Assembly: GCA_049999725.1 (NCBI GenBank)
Contig: JBNGIS010033817.1
Span: 107,479-149,746, forward strand
Origin: Haplomitrium mnioides
Taxonomy: Eukaryota; Marchantiophyta; Haplomitriopsida; Calobryales
Length of the DNA stretch: 42,268 nucleotides
Direction of reading: 5' to 3'
Shown: one piece after another, positions 11,301 through 22,005 of the stretch
How positions within the stretch are numbered: position 1 is the first letter of the stretch
Layout of the letters: each line of letters opens with the position of its first letter
The notes under the pieces: generated by a model
Told to the model about the DNA's origin: nothing
What the model saw: only the letters and a program-made list of their open reading frames with translations
Database searches by the model: none
Program-made: the position numbers and the translations under genes

Positions 11301-13729
11301 CTCAAACAAAAACCTTCATTCATTTGAAGAAAATTTCATAAAAACACTCTCCAATGACAAAAGCTCACAATCTTTGCTTGCAATACCAAAAATATTTTTT
11401 GAGATGACAAAAAATCTCAATCATCTTGTAAATTTTCAAAAAGTGGAATATTATCTATACAATACTTGAAGCCACATGTTATTAAACAAACTAGAACTAC
11501 AAAAGACAATCATTTTTCATAGAGTCAACAAAATGATGCACTCTAAGGCACTTGTTACAAATAGCCCCAATGCTAATAAGAATTCAAGTTGGTTGAAGTG
11601 ACCAATGATTCTTGTAAGAATGAGTTTCTTAAGAAGAGTGAGAATGCAAACATAGCAACAAATTTGAGATAAACAAGCAAAATTTGGAGGGATTAATGAC
11701 CCACCTTCCGGTAGAGGGTAGGCCATTAGTTTCTTCATCCATGACAACTTTCTTTTTTTTGTTATGGCACTAATAGACAATAAATTCAATTATGGTAGAT
11801 TTTGAGTGGGAGGAATCTTTGGCTTGCTTGAAGCCCAAAGAGAGAAGTGTAAAGAACATGAGGATATTGTGTCAAAAGTTGGGTCCTTTAGTTATACCAA
11901 TCCATGTATCAATATTAGACACCACCATGGTAGTAAAAGCCTATTTGTGCTCAAAGAAAAAGAAATATAAAAAACCAAGAAACAAAGGTTGAAAAAAACG
12001 TTAGGAGAAAGGAAAGTTATATAAATAAGATGAGCTAGATGTTGTAAAATAATAATACATGAATTAACTAGTTTGAGATTTGAAATTGAAATTATAGAAG
12101 AGAAGTATGTCAAAAAATGCAAAGCAAAGTTTAAGTGAGAAATTAAGAAGGCAACCTACATTTTCTTCTCCAATTATTTTGCATGACTTTTATCAACTAT
12201 ACTTTTATTGACCAAATTTGAGCTATTGAGCTATTAATCAAAACATTTAAGGTATGAAATCTCATTGAGACGTTAAGATATGCTTAGTCTATGTTTGTAT
12301 AAAGAGTAGAAAAGTTTTTAAAAATTAAAGATTTAAAATAAAAGGTTTACTTAAAAGAGTTCTTGTTGGGGCTTGGGGGCACAAGCTAACTTTGTTATCT
12401 ACCCGAAAACAACTCAGCTAGTGCACTATAGCTCTACTGCAATTACTACTAATGACAATATTAGGTTAAAGTGAAGAGGCACTAATGTTGTATTTTCTTT
12501 GGTTTGAGCCAATCTCTCTTGGCTTGGTACCACATTCATATGAAACAACTTCCTAGATCCTAGCAATTAATGTGTCCCAATCTTATATGCCATCGAGTAT
12601 GTAATCTACTATCTAAACCTTTGGAAATCAAGCATCTCAAACTAGCATACAAGAAGTGTAGTACATTGGTGAACTCGAAACATTTAGTTTAACACTTTGC
12701 TTTGAGTTTTTTCAGCTAGGAAAGAAAATTTCTATATAGAAAAACACACTTTTTTACCAAAAACTTACTTCCAAAATAGAGCAAAAAATTCTCTCTCCAA
12801 ATCGGTTTTTAACTTTCAAAGATCAGCTCTCCTAATTCTCTTGAGGATTCAAATAGAGACTTCACACCTTTTCCAAAAAGATGTGTCAGATCAATCTGAA
12901 AACCATCCAAAACAACAAGAAATAACCCTTCTAATACTGTCCAACGTCGTTTTCAAATTGGAAGTTTGAAAGTTTTGTTGACCTCTGACTGATTCGCTTC
13001 ATTGATTGTTTTGCTAGCCAACAACTTAGCTAGCATCACCCAACAACTCTCGACCAATCAATAACCAAAATGGATCTCCATGCTAGACCGCTCAAGGTTG
13101 CTTTCCATGATGAACCTTGACTATCACCCTACTAACTCTTATCGGATTACTTCGTCAAAAAATCCTTCTGATTTTGATCTTTGGAATTAAGCTCTTCGTC
13201 CTTTCTTCCACACTAACTTCTGCGACTCACTAGAGCTTGACACATGCAAGAACTTTGAAATAAAACTCCTTCCAACCCTTTGGAAATTCCTAACTTTTCT
13301 TTCTCCATGCTTTTGATCTTTCCTCTTTTGATACTAAAAATTATACACCTTTTTTTACCTTGTGCGATCTTCAAGATTGCTTCTTTTGCCTTGGTAGAAT
13401 ACAAGACTTAGAGTTATTCTACTCTGAATACTCTCAACGTTCCTTCCTTACTCTCTCAAGAAAATTACATTAATGCTTTCAAATTTAAGAAAACTCTTAC
13501 CTTGAATGATTGCCTTGGCAAATCGCGAAGATCTTCAACTCATTGGCCAAAACCTAACCCTTCAAATCCATCAACCTATAAAATCAATTCTCTCCTTTCT
13601 TCACTTAGCCCTTATGCTTATTTAACAAGGCTTCCTATTCACTCTCCCAATCAGGTAGGCTCTACAAGTAGATTATGCTAGACTGATCTAGCAGCCCTCT
13701 TAGTCTTCGCTACAGTTAGGGTAATTTAT
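8308..13729. other. No recognisable gene; AT-rich intergenic sequence
   Basis: No convincing coding region, RNA gene or paired repeat was found. Only short frames (60-90 codons) without family resemblance are present, for example 9438-9671, 11517-11789 and 11792-11992. From about 12360 to 13640 the composition becomes richer in C and T and resembles the leader or LTR of an old retroelement, but I found no second copy in the window to support that. Confidence 0.45.
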
Positions 13730-13783
13730 TGTTGTAGGCTAAAGTATATGGGGGTAGATCTGGAGGCGCACATTGGTACTCCT
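13730..13783 (+). repeat. Element D 5' LTR, left part
   Basis: TGTT start at 13730; cut at the CTCCT target site of element A. The right part resumes at 18868. The start is inferred from the TGTT/AACA inverted ends; the 3' LTR that would confirm it is not in the window. Confidence 0.5.
13779..13783 (+). repeat. Target site duplication CTCCT (left copy, element A)
   Basis: CTCCT lies directly before the 5' LTR of A and is repeated exactly at 18863-18867 directly after the 3' LTR. Confidence 0.9.
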
Positions 13784-14160
13784 TGTAATAGTACAAGCAT
13801 AAGGTTGTGCTATTTATAAGAAAATAGAGAGGAGTGAAGGAAGTGGTAGAAGGTCACTTTTAGGGTTGAGATAAGATTACTTACCTTCGAAGTCACTTTT
13901 AGAGTTTTAGGGTTGAAATTAGAAGTGGCTTGTAAGTGCAGAAAGAGAGATGGCACCCTCTTCTCTTGTATAAATAGAAGGGCTTCATAGTCCCACTCTT
14001 CATTCTAGAGTTCCTCTCAATTCAGTTTGGCTCTTTGGTTGCTTGGCTTTGGCTAGCACTCTTGGTTTTGGTTTGCTTATTGGCTTTGAGTTGTGTAGCT
14101 CTATTAGAGTTATCTTGAAGTTATTACTTATCTAGAAGTCGGTCCTTGAGTTTTTTTATA
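13784..14160 (+). repeat. Element A 5' LTR
   Basis: Starts TGTAATAGTACAAGC, ends TTATA (TTACA in the 3' LTR). A TATA box TATAAATAG lies at 13969-13977. Length equals the 3' LTR exactly. Confidence 0.93.
13969..13977 (+). promoter_or_regulatory. TATA box of element A 5' LTR
   Basis: TATAAATAG is conserved at the same place in the 3' LTR (18671-18679, TATAAATAA) and in both LTRs of B. It is the likely core promoter of the element; transcription itself is not shown. Confidence 0.6.
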
Positions 14161-14174
14161 TAGGTATTAGAGCC
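14161..14174 (+). other. Primer binding site, initiator tRNA-Met type
   Basis: TAGGTATTAGAGCC follows the LTR directly. It differs from the perfect TTGGTATCAGAGCC seen in element B at two positions, so it is recognisable but mutated. Confidence 0.85.
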
Positions 14175-14192
14175 ACTGTTCTTTTTTATGGA

Positions 14193-15030
14193 GTGAAGAA
14201 TAAAGAAGCAAGAACGCTAGCAATGCAACAACAAACTGAACATATTTCTCACCTACTAGAAGTTAAAATGCAAATGAAAAAGAGGGCACATTTTCAAGAA
14301 GAAGAAAGTCATATGGAGCTTCTCAAACCAAAAGCATATGATGGGAAGACGGTTACTAGCGTATCTAAGAATTTCTTGTTCGATTGCGAGCAATATTTTA
14401 AGGCTACCAACATAAGAGAGGATGGTCAAAGATATCTATTTGCTCTAAATCAATTAGAGGGAGTGGCAAAAACTTGGTGGAGATATCAAATTTGATATCT
14501 CCAAACAATAGATTTGTCACTCCAATTGCTTTTTAGCAAGCGTTCAAAGAAGTAGTGAATCTAAGTATTATGGGTTTGAATGCTCCAAAGTTGGCAAGAG
14601 ATTGCTTGGAAACTTTGAAGCAACTTGGTAAAATAGGGAGCTATGTCACGCGATTTCAGAATATCATTATGCAGATTCCTAATTTGGACAAGAGAGAAGT
14701 TTTAGATTGTTTTGTTCGAGGATTGAAGCCTCGCACTAGAATAGAAGTGACAATGAGAGAGCTCTCTCAACTACAAGAAGCAATGTGTATGGCGGAATGA
14801 TATGACTCACTTTCATCAACCATCAAAGCTAGGTCACATCCACAACAAGCTTTACCAAATGTTCATGTCCCAACAAGTGAGGTTGTATCTATGGAGATTG
14901 ATGCGGCGTAGAGAGTGACACTCACTGATGTAGACTGTGAGCATCTACGTAAAAGTGGAGGATGTTTTTATTGTCAACAACTTGGTCATATAATTACAAA
15001 TTGCCCATGTCGCCAAGGTTGACCACACAC
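14193..15030 (+). pseudogene. Element A gag (broken)
   Basis: Gag forms the particle that packages element RNA. The first frame (14193-14495) holds AYDGKTV, a conserved Gag N-terminal block, and GVAKTWWRYQ. A second frame (14555-14800) holds LKPRTRIEVTMREL. A CCHC zinc knuckle, CFYCQQLGHIITNC, lies at about 14963-15004. The ATG used by element B aligns with GTG here (14193-14195), so the start codon is lost. Stops at 14493 and 14798 and a frameshift separate the blocks. Confidence 0.85.
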
Positions 15031-15050
15031 TCTTGTTCAAGTAGCAATCA

Positions 15051-15520
15051 TTGAAGAAGAAAATTAGAGAAACAACCAACCTCAGTAAAGATATAAAGTG
15101 GTCTATTGAGAGCTTGATTAGTTCCAATGGAATGAAAAGCTCGATAAGAATTAGAAGCACCTTGCTTCATCTAGATATTATGGTTGATGAGCATTCTTGT
15201 AGAATGTTGGTAGATTGTGAAAGTTCCAAAAATTTCATGTCATTACGTTTTGCAAAGAAAATCAAGGCTAAAACTTTGCCTTTCAAGGAAAGTTTTGTGA
15301 CTATAGCCGATGGCCAAAAACATGAGGTGTTCCACTTACAAAAGCTATTTCTTCAAAGGATTGGCAAAGAGTATGAGGAATCTATGGATTTTGTTATTGC
15401 ACCGTACAGTATGACTTTATTTTTGGCTTGCCTTGGCTTGAAGATTGATTCGCTCAAGTTGATTTGAAAAAACGACAAATTCAAATTATTCTACAAGGAA
15501 AGCAAATTTCTTTTAGGGTA
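15051..15520 (+). pseudogene. Element A retroviral-type aspartic protease (broken)
   Basis: The protease cleaves the polyprotein. The active-site region at about 15180-15245 reads MLVDCESSKNFM, where the family has DSG or DTG followed by A/S: the catalytic Asp is kept, but the Ser-Gly positions have become Cys-Glu. Downstream the frame carries QKHEVFHLQKLFLQ and MDFVIAPY...FLACLGL. The frame ends in a stop at 15465. Confidence 0.8.
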
Positions 15521-15530
15521 TCTAACACCA

Positions 15531-16268
15531 TTGGTGAAGAGGCCCAAATTAGTTCAACATATTGTTTTGATGGAGAAAGAGTTGTTTGTTTTTGTTGTAT
15601 GGATCAAGCCTATCGTGAACTTGAATAAAAAAGAAGAGAAATTTGTATCGACCTCAATGATTGATAATATTTTGAAGGAGATTTCATATGTATTTCCAAA
15701 TGATTTTCCAAAAGAGTTGTCAGATGATCGTGGAATGTCCTTTCCGATTGAGTTGATACCAAGAAGTACTATATATAATCAGTATATATACCAGTTATCG
15801 CCACAAGAGTTGGAAGAGCTTCGCAAGACCTTGATGGATCTTCTTGAGAAGGATTTCATACAACATAGTACTTTGTCTTGAGGAGCATTGGTATTATTTG
15901 TGCCAAAGAAAGATGGTGGATTTCATCTTTGTATTAATTATCGCGGTTTGAGAAATCAATAGGTAAAGAATGCTTATCCTTTACCATATATTGATGATTT
16001 TTTGGATCAATTGAGTGGTGCGCGATTCTTTTCCAAGCTGGATTTTTGAAGTGGCTATTGGCAGCTTTCTATCAAGCCAAGTGATGTGCCAACGACATCT
16101 TTTTGCATAAGGTGTGGGCATTTTGAGTGGAAGGTTTTTACATTTGGTCTTACTAATCCTCCAGCCATATTCATGGATCAAATGCATCAAAATTTTGATG
16201 GGCTATTGGATATATCAATTTTGGTATTCTTAAATGACATTCTTATTTTTAGCAAAATTGAAGCTTAG
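15531..16268 (+). pseudogene. Element A reverse transcriptase (broken)
   Basis: The enzyme copies element RNA into DNA. Recognisable blocks in order are LEKDFIQHST (about 15845), [18 protein letters not shown] (about 15897-15950), DQLSGARFFSKLDF (about 16010-16047), FTFGLTNPPAIF (about 16138-16173) and FLNDILIFSK (about 16227-16256). The catalytic FLDD box has become FLND, losing one of the two metal-binding aspartates. Stops interrupt at about 15879, 15960 and 16047. Confidence 0.88.
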
Positions 16269-16960
16269 CAAAGGGTGCAAATTTTGGAAGCAAGAGGTTA
16301 CTTACCTAAGGCATAAGGTGTCTACAAATGGTATCAAGATGTAAGAAGAGAAAATTAAGGTTATCATAAAGAGGCCAATACCAATGGAAGCAAAGGACAT
16401 TAGGGCCTTCAAAGGATTGGCAAGCTTCTATCAATGATTCATCCATTATTATGCACATATTGCTACACCACTTACAGATTTGTTAGGCAAGGAGGTCAAG
16501 TTTCAATGAACTGCCAAAGAGCACACAACATTTCAACAACTCTCAATGATGTAATCTCTTCACGTTCTATTCTATAGCCACATGATCCAAATGCACGATG
16601 TATAGTTGATTTTGATGCTTCCAATTTTTCTATTGAAGCAGTTTTGCAGCAAGATTTTGAGTATGGACTTCATCCAATTGCTTTCATGTCACGCCAATTA
16701 AATACAACGGAGAGAAACCATTTTGCAAGGGATCAAGAGCAATTGGCAATGGTTTATGCTACCAAAGTGTGGAGCAATATCTTTTGGGAAGACCTGTGCT
16801 TATGCGCACATATCACAAGCCATTGTTGCAAGCAATCCATTTAAAAAATATGGCAAATTGCCATCATCAATGGAAAGATCAATTGCAACTCTTTGATATC
16901 AAGCTAGGTTCCACAACATTTCTAATAAACTATCACAAAGGTTGGATCGTTGAGTAAATA
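16269..16960 (+). pseudogene. Element A RNase H region (broken)
   Basis: RNase H removes the RNA template during reverse transcription. The connection region (16300-16560) is full of stops. From about 16600 it reads IVDFDASNFSIEAVLQQ (DAS is the usual RNase H start), then HPIAFMSRQLNTTERNH and EQLAMVYATKVW. In the next frame YLLGRPVLMRTYHKPLLQAI is the common RNase H end. At least one frameshift lies near 16780. Confidence 0.85.
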
Positions 16961-17089
16961 CAATAGAGGTAAACAACATTAATATCTTACATTTGAATGA
17001 GTCAACTAGTGGGAGTTATCGTCAAAAACTATAATAAGATGTTTTTCTTAGTCTTTTTTTGGCACGGTTGGCCGTAAAAGATAGTGAGT

Positions 17090-17900
17090 ATCATTCTTTT
17101 TCCATTCAAGATGGTATTCTCTATCAAGGTCATCAAATATATGTTCCATAAGATGATACACTTTGAATGGCTTGTTTACAAGAAGCCTATAACATTCCCA
17201 TCTTTGGGCATCTTGGAGTAGATAAAACTACAGAGTAGCTTCATCGCACTTGGTGGTGGCCAAACTTGGCTTGAGATGTTAGTCGTTTGTTTGTTTGTAT
17301 GAAAGTCGTCAACAAAACAAAGCTTTGAATAAAAAATCAACAGAACTTTTTCAACCATTACCAATTCCTACTACTTATTGGGAACATGTAAGTTTGGATC
17401 TTGTCGCTTCACTTCCAACTACGCTTCGTAGGCTTATTCCATTGTGGTGTTTGTAGAAAAACTCAACAAGCAGATTCATTTAGCACCTACGATGGATATA
17501 GTAGATGCTCTACAATTGGCAAAAATTTACTTTGATACTATCTTTTGCCATAAGAGAATGCCCAAGGTGTTAATATTTGATATGGATCCACGTTTCATTG
17601 AAAAATTTTGGCAATAATTGTTCAAACTTCTACAAACCAAACTTTCTATGTCCACTGCTTATCATCCGCAAACAGATGGACAAACAAAGATGCTAATTGA
17701 ATTGTGGAGGATATGCTTTGTGCATTCATCAATGTTCATCACACCGATTGGGATAGTTTCTTACCGGTTGTGGAGTTTGCCTACAACAACTCCAAACAAG
17801 CAAGTACTGGGGTTTTCCTTTCTTTCTTAAATCGTGTCAACATCCTCTTGTTCCCAATGGTTTGCTTTCTTCTTATTCTTCCAATATTCTAAGTATTTCT
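17090..17900 (+). pseudogene. Element A integrase (broken)
   Basis: The integrase inserts the DNA copy. The zinc-binding region is visible as IFGHLGVDKTTE..HRTWWWP (about 17197-17265), then a core with SLDLVASLP (about 17394), MDPRF (about 17582) and AYHPQTDGQTK (about 17658-17690), followed by NCIVEDMLCAF with the catalytic Glu (about 17694-17726). These correspond to the D, D and E of the DDE core. Several frame changes interrupt it. Confidence 0.87.
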
Positions 17901-18239
17901 ACCTTTTTGTCTTGTTTATCTTCTTCTTTGCAAGATGCTCGCAACCATCTTACTGCTGCTCAAAATCAGTAAAAATAATATGTCGATAACCGTTGTCGTG
18001 ATGCCTCTTATGTTTTAGATGACCAAGTTATGCTATCTACTCACAATCTCTTTTTGTCTTTAGATACTCAAGTTCGTAAGTTATCTCTTGCTTGGATTAG
18101 TCATTTCTTTATTTCTCAAGTTATTTCTCCCGTTGCTTATAAACTTGATCTTCTTCTTTATATGAAAATTCATCATGTGTTCCATGTCTCTAAACTTAAG
18201 CATTTTGTTTCTAGTCTATATTCTTTTCTAAATCGTGTT

Positions 18240-18476
18240 TAATTTCCTCCTCTGGCTTTTGTTCTTGATGATCATGAAGAATTTGAAGTGGATCACATTT
18301 TGGAGAAACGAGTTATCAAGCAAAAGCGACATCCACAAGTTCAATACAAGGTTTTGTGGAAAGATATCCACTTCATTATGCTACTTGGGAACCTTCTTCA
18401 AATCTTGAGAATGTTCAAGAGGTTATTCAAATATTTGCAAGTTGCCGCAATAACAAGGACATCATCGATTAAAAGG
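18240..18476 (+). pseudogene. Element A integrase C-terminal chromodomain
   Basis: Chromodomains of chromoviruses guide integration to marked chromatin. The frame from about 18270 reads EEFEVDHILEKRV, then HPQVQYKVLWKD, matching the family's VExILdxR...YLVKWKGY. After a 1-nt shift near 18375, ATWEPSSNLENVQEVI completes the domain. The frame closes with a TAA just before the polypurine tract. Confidence 0.88.
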
Positions 18477-18482
18477 TGGGGA
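18471..18482 (+). other. Element A polypurine tract
   Basis: AAAAGGTGGGGA lies three bases before the 3' LTR, where plus-strand DNA synthesis is primed. Confidence 0.85.
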
Positions 18483-18485
18483 TTA

Positions 18486-18862
18486 TGTAATAGTACAAGC
18501 ATAAGGTTGTGCCATTTATAAGAAAATAGAGAGGAGTGATGGAAGTAGTAGAAGGTCACTTTTGGGGTTGAGATAAGATTATTTGCCTTTGAAGTCACTT
18601 TTAAAGTTTTAGGGTTGAAATTAGAAGTGACTTGTAAGTGAAGAAAGAGAGATGACACCCTCTTCTCTTGTATAAATAAAAGGGCTTCATACCCCCACTA
18701 CTCATTCTAAAGTTCCTCTCAATTCGGTTCGGCTCTTTGGTTGCTTGGCTTTGGCTAGCACTCTTGGCTTTGGTTTGCTTTTTGGCCTTAAGTTGTGTAG
18801 CTCTGTTAGAATTATCTTGAAGTTGTTACCAATTTAAAACTTGGTACTTGAGTTCCTTTACA
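18486..18862 (+). repeat. Element A 3' LTR
   Basis: Runs from TGTAATAGTACAAGC to TTACA, 377 bp, about 91% identical to the 5' LTR by hand count, followed by target duplication CTCCT (18863-18867). Confidence 0.93.
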
Positions 18863-18867
18863 CTCCT
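18863..18867 (+). repeat. Target site duplication CTCCT (right copy, element A)
   Basis: Exact match to 13779-13783. Confidence 0.9.
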
Positions 18868-18970
18868 CCCCCTTGTAAATTTACAACCAATTATGTCTTA
18901 TGACCATACAGAGCATTCTTGCATATCCTCCTTGTCTTTCTATTGTGTTTTTTAGAGCAGTGTTCTAACA
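18868..18970 (+). repeat. Element D 5' LTR, right part
   Basis: Continues the LTR split by A and ends TTCTAACA at 18970, immediately before the primer site. Confidence 0.65.
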
Positions 18971-18983
18971 TGGTATTAGAGTA
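18971..18983 (+). other. Element D primer binding site
   Basis: TGGTATTAGAGTA directly follows the LTR end; it resembles the initiator tRNA-Met site TGGTATCAGAGCC used by most plant copia elements, with three changes. Confidence 0.8.
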
Positions 18984-19920
18984 GGTTAAAAAAGAGGAGT
19001 AATGCTGCATATCACAGAAATTGAGGGAAAAAAAACAAAACTTGAATTTTCTGATCCATCAAAGAGGTTGCTACATGAAGGAGAAATCACATGTGTGAAG
19101 GGAGCATAATCAAATAAAGAAAGACAAAAAATTGTTTGTTGAAGAAGAATCGAAAAAAGATTGTTGGTTTTTTGTTGAAGACAAATTGCAGTGTAATCAA
19201 AAGAGTACTCTATTCAAGTCAAAGAAGGCTCTATCCTTGCTAAAGAAGAAACAAAGAGAGGTTCTTAGGGTTGCTCAATCAAAGAAGGTAGCAAGTATTG
19301 CTATTGGAGAAAAATCGAGGAAGAATCAAAGGTGTGCTTGAGCAGAATTGAAAAGGTTTTTTTTTTGAAGAAGCATTGAAGGAGATAGGAGGTCAAATCA
19401 CAAATATGATTATGTGACCCTAATTTGTGATCGCTAGCTATTCACGACCTTGGCAATTTGCATTTTTGACTTCTTGCTAGCTTACAAACTAATTATAGAT
19501 GCATCACGATTCAGATCTCTGAGATTCATGGATTTAGTTTTGCATGCCTACTTTGAGACACATTTTGTCAGCAAGCGGCCATGCAGATGAATTTTCATCT
19601 ACCGCATAATGATATATTCTAATATTGTGAAGGCTGAAGTATAGTGAGAGAAGGACATGAATGATTCTTCCCCTACATATCACAAATTCAGAAGCCAACA
19701 TTTTGCCCTCTGCACATTGTGAATTTAAATGTCATCGACCTTCTTTCTGAATGTTGTGTTTTTGAAGTTGGTCATAGAAGGTGACACACAAACTCTCAAA
19801 TTTCTTGAGGTGCCAAGGTCTGTACTCCATCTAGTTTTCCTTCTTTAGTAGAGCTTCAAAAGAAAATTCATCTCTGAGTAGATAGGTGCACTTGGTTCAC
19901 AGATTTCAGACAATAGATGG
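18984..19920 (+). other. Element D leader region
   Basis: Lies between the primer site and recognisable Gag. The Lys-rich frame at 19132-19341 resembles no known domain. The rest shows only short frames. Confidence 0.5.
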
Positions 19921-19934
19921 ATCTTCTCATATAG

Positions 19935-20600
19935 TTAGTGAGAAATTGACTGAAAACAACTATAATTTTGGTCTATAAAAAATGACCAATTTCATTAAAG
20001 GTAGAGGATTTTAGGACTTCATCACAGATGATGAAGTAGAGCTTGTATTAGGACTAGCCTTATCTGGTGAAGAAATGTAAGCCTTCAAGACACACATTGA
20101 GAAAGTGCATAAGTTGATACATGGCTCACCATTAGTGTTGATGACAAAATGATGGGCTATGTATCAGCAACCAAGACACCCAAGGAAGCTTGGGATACTT
20201 TGAAGAAGAGATATGCAACCATGTGAGATGCAAGGAAGCTGATACTACAAATGGAGTTCTTCAATTTGCAGAAGGAGAAAATAAATATAAAATGCCTTTG
20301 CTCTGAAGATAAAATTGCTAGCCAAACAATTAGCAAATGTAGTAGAGGATGTGAAGGAGAGTTCCATGGTGGTAGTTTGTTGAATTGGTTAAACAAAGAG
20401 TTAAAGCAATTCAAAACATTGATGAGATCGAGGGACAAACCACATCCTTCTCTTAGCTCATCGCAATATTAGTTGTAGAAGAGCTTGACATTGGAGGATG
20501 AGCCTCAAGTAGTTAAGGCAATCATGAGCAAGTCTTCTACTCTAACAAGAGTGGAAGTAGAGGGATGAGTTATGGAAGAGGTAGCTCTATAAGTGATCGC
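19935..20600 (+). pseudogene. Element D copia gag (broken)
   Basis: Blocks typical of plant copia Gag appear in shifting frames: KLTENNYNFWSIKM (about 19945), TISVDDKMMGYVSATKTPKEAWDTLKKRYATM (split here as ISVDDKMMGYVSATKTPKEA and WDTLKKRYATM, about 20130-20225), then DARKLILQMEFFNLQ (about 20230). Stop codons at about 20224 and 20470 and earlier frame changes break it. No clear CCHC knuckle was found downstream. Confidence 0.75.
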
Positions 20601-20859
20601 TCAATGATAGCAAACAAAACTAGCAACAATAGTCAAATCAATATGGTAGTAGATGTCAATTAAAAGGCAGGGGGAGTAATTGAGGATGTGGAAGCCAACA
20701 TCAATATTCAAGGAGAGACTATTTTTACTATGGAAAGGGATTGCTACAAAAAATAGAATGATATGAGAAACAATAGAGTGCAAGGGAACTATACAGGTTC
20801 CAACAAGACAAACAATCATATATTTTTTTCATGCAATATAAGTGCTCCTGTTGCACATG

Positions 20860-21020
20860 AAAAATAAAGTGGCAATGAAGATAAGTGGTTTGTTAATTTT
20901 GCATGTTCAAACCACATGGCACGCCACATAGAGTAGTTCAATGAAACCAAAAACCTAAGTACACCTAGATACGTTGAGAAAGATGACTCAACTATGCATC
21001 TTATCAAGTAGATTGGCATA
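20860..21020 (+). pseudogene. Element D copia protease remnant
   Basis: At 20886-20920 the frame reads WFVNFACSNHMARHI, aligning with the copia protease motif W-LDSGASNHM. The catalytic Asp-Ser-Gly is replaced by Asn-Phe-Ala, so the site is dead. Confidence 0.65.
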
Positions 21021-21209
21021 CACCTATAATATTGGAGAATAGAAAAACAAAATCCCTATAAGATGTCATGCAAGTCCCAAGGAATCAAAAAAACCTGATC
21101 TCAATTGGACAATATGTAGAGTAGAATATCCAAGTCAAGTTTAATCCCACTGGTGTGTTTATTGAGGATTGGAGAAATAAGTATGACCATGATGAATATA
21201 TGGTAGATA

Positions 21210-21900
21210 GGACACTCAAAGTAATACATTTAGATGTATGGGGCCGAACAAAAATAGAGTTCACTAGAAGGTACATATACTATGTCACCTTCATTGATGG
21301 ATGTTCACGGAAGATCTAGATATATTTTATGAAGTAGAAGTCTTAGAGTGAAGTGTTTGATCACTTCAAACAATTTAGAGCCATGGTGGAAAAGGCGAAA
21401 GGGCAAAAAATCAAGTGTATGCAGTTTGATAGAGGAGGAGAATACCTCTCCACAGAGTTCTGCATTTGTCTACAGAAAGAAGGAATCACAAAACATTAGA
21501 CCTACAAATATACACCCCAACAAAATAGGGTTGCTGAAAGAAAAAACCGACACATAGCACATGTGGCACATGCCTTAGTGAGTGAGAAGAATATTCCTCA
21601 TCATTATTGGGCAAAGTTAGTGTCAACTATAGTTTATATTATGAACCACATTGCTACAACAACAGTTCATAAGGAGGTGTCCAAACATCTCACATTTGAT
21701 AGTGTTTAGTTGTATTGCATATGTATATGTGCCAGTAGAGACACACAACAAATTGGAAACAAAAGCAGAAAAATGTGTGTTCACTAGATACTCAAATGAG
21801 CAAAAAGGCTACAAGTGTTTCTTCTTTACTACACGCATGTTGAGTGCTAGTAGAGATGTTGTGTTTGATGAGTTAAGTACCTGGTATGGCTAGAAATATG
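21210..21900 (+). pseudogene. Element D copia integrase (broken)
   Basis: In alternating frames the region reads YVTFIDG (about 21275), GGEYLSTEFC (about 21437), GITKHQTYKYTPQQNRVAER (about 21483-21545) with KNRHIAHVAHAL after it, and IPHHYWAKLV (about 21593). These are the copia integrase core and its catalytic Glu neighbourhood. The frame 21651-21893 adds the distal C-terminal block ETHNKLETKAEKCVF and GYKCFF. Element D stops before any reverse transcriptase. Confidence 0.85.
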
Positions 21901-22005
21901 TTGACAATATAGCTGATACAAAAAGGAAATAGATTGTGTCAGAAAAAAGTCAACAAACTCAAGTGTTGAGTGGTCCATAAGGTGAAAGTAGCAACAACAA
22001 TAAAC

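Larger units (their letters stand above)
13784..18862 (+). mobile_element. Ty3/gypsy chromovirus A, complete in structure, coding frames broken
   Basis: Two LTRs of 377 bp each, with TGTAA/TTACA ends, are flanked by an exact 5-bp target duplication. In between lie a primer site, Gag with a CCHC knuckle, protease, reverse transcriptase, RNase H, integrase and a chromodomain, then a polypurine tract: the chromovirus order. Hand comparison of the LTRs gives about 35 differences in 377 bp (roughly 9%), so the insertion is old. Gag has lost its ATG and pol carries many stops and frameshifts, so this copy cannot be autonomous. It is the same family as B (minus strand) and remnant E. Confidence 0.93.
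13730..22005 (+). mobile_element. Ty1/copia element D, 3'-truncated, split by element A
   Basis: Element D comprises a short LTR, primer site, Gag, protease remnant and integrase in copia order on the plus strand. The LTR starts TGTT at 13730 and ends AACA at 18970 and is interrupted at CTCCT by chromovirus A. Removing A and one CTCCT leaves an LTR of about 157 bp. Reverse transcriptase, RNase H and the 3' LTR are absent: integrase-linked sequence stops near 22005, where methyltransferase-like copy 1 begins. All reading frames are broken. Confidence 0.72.

Noticed and set aside
12360-13640. Old LTR or leader of a further retroelement
   Set aside because: Composition is suggestive but no paired repeat, primer site or coding match is present in the window.
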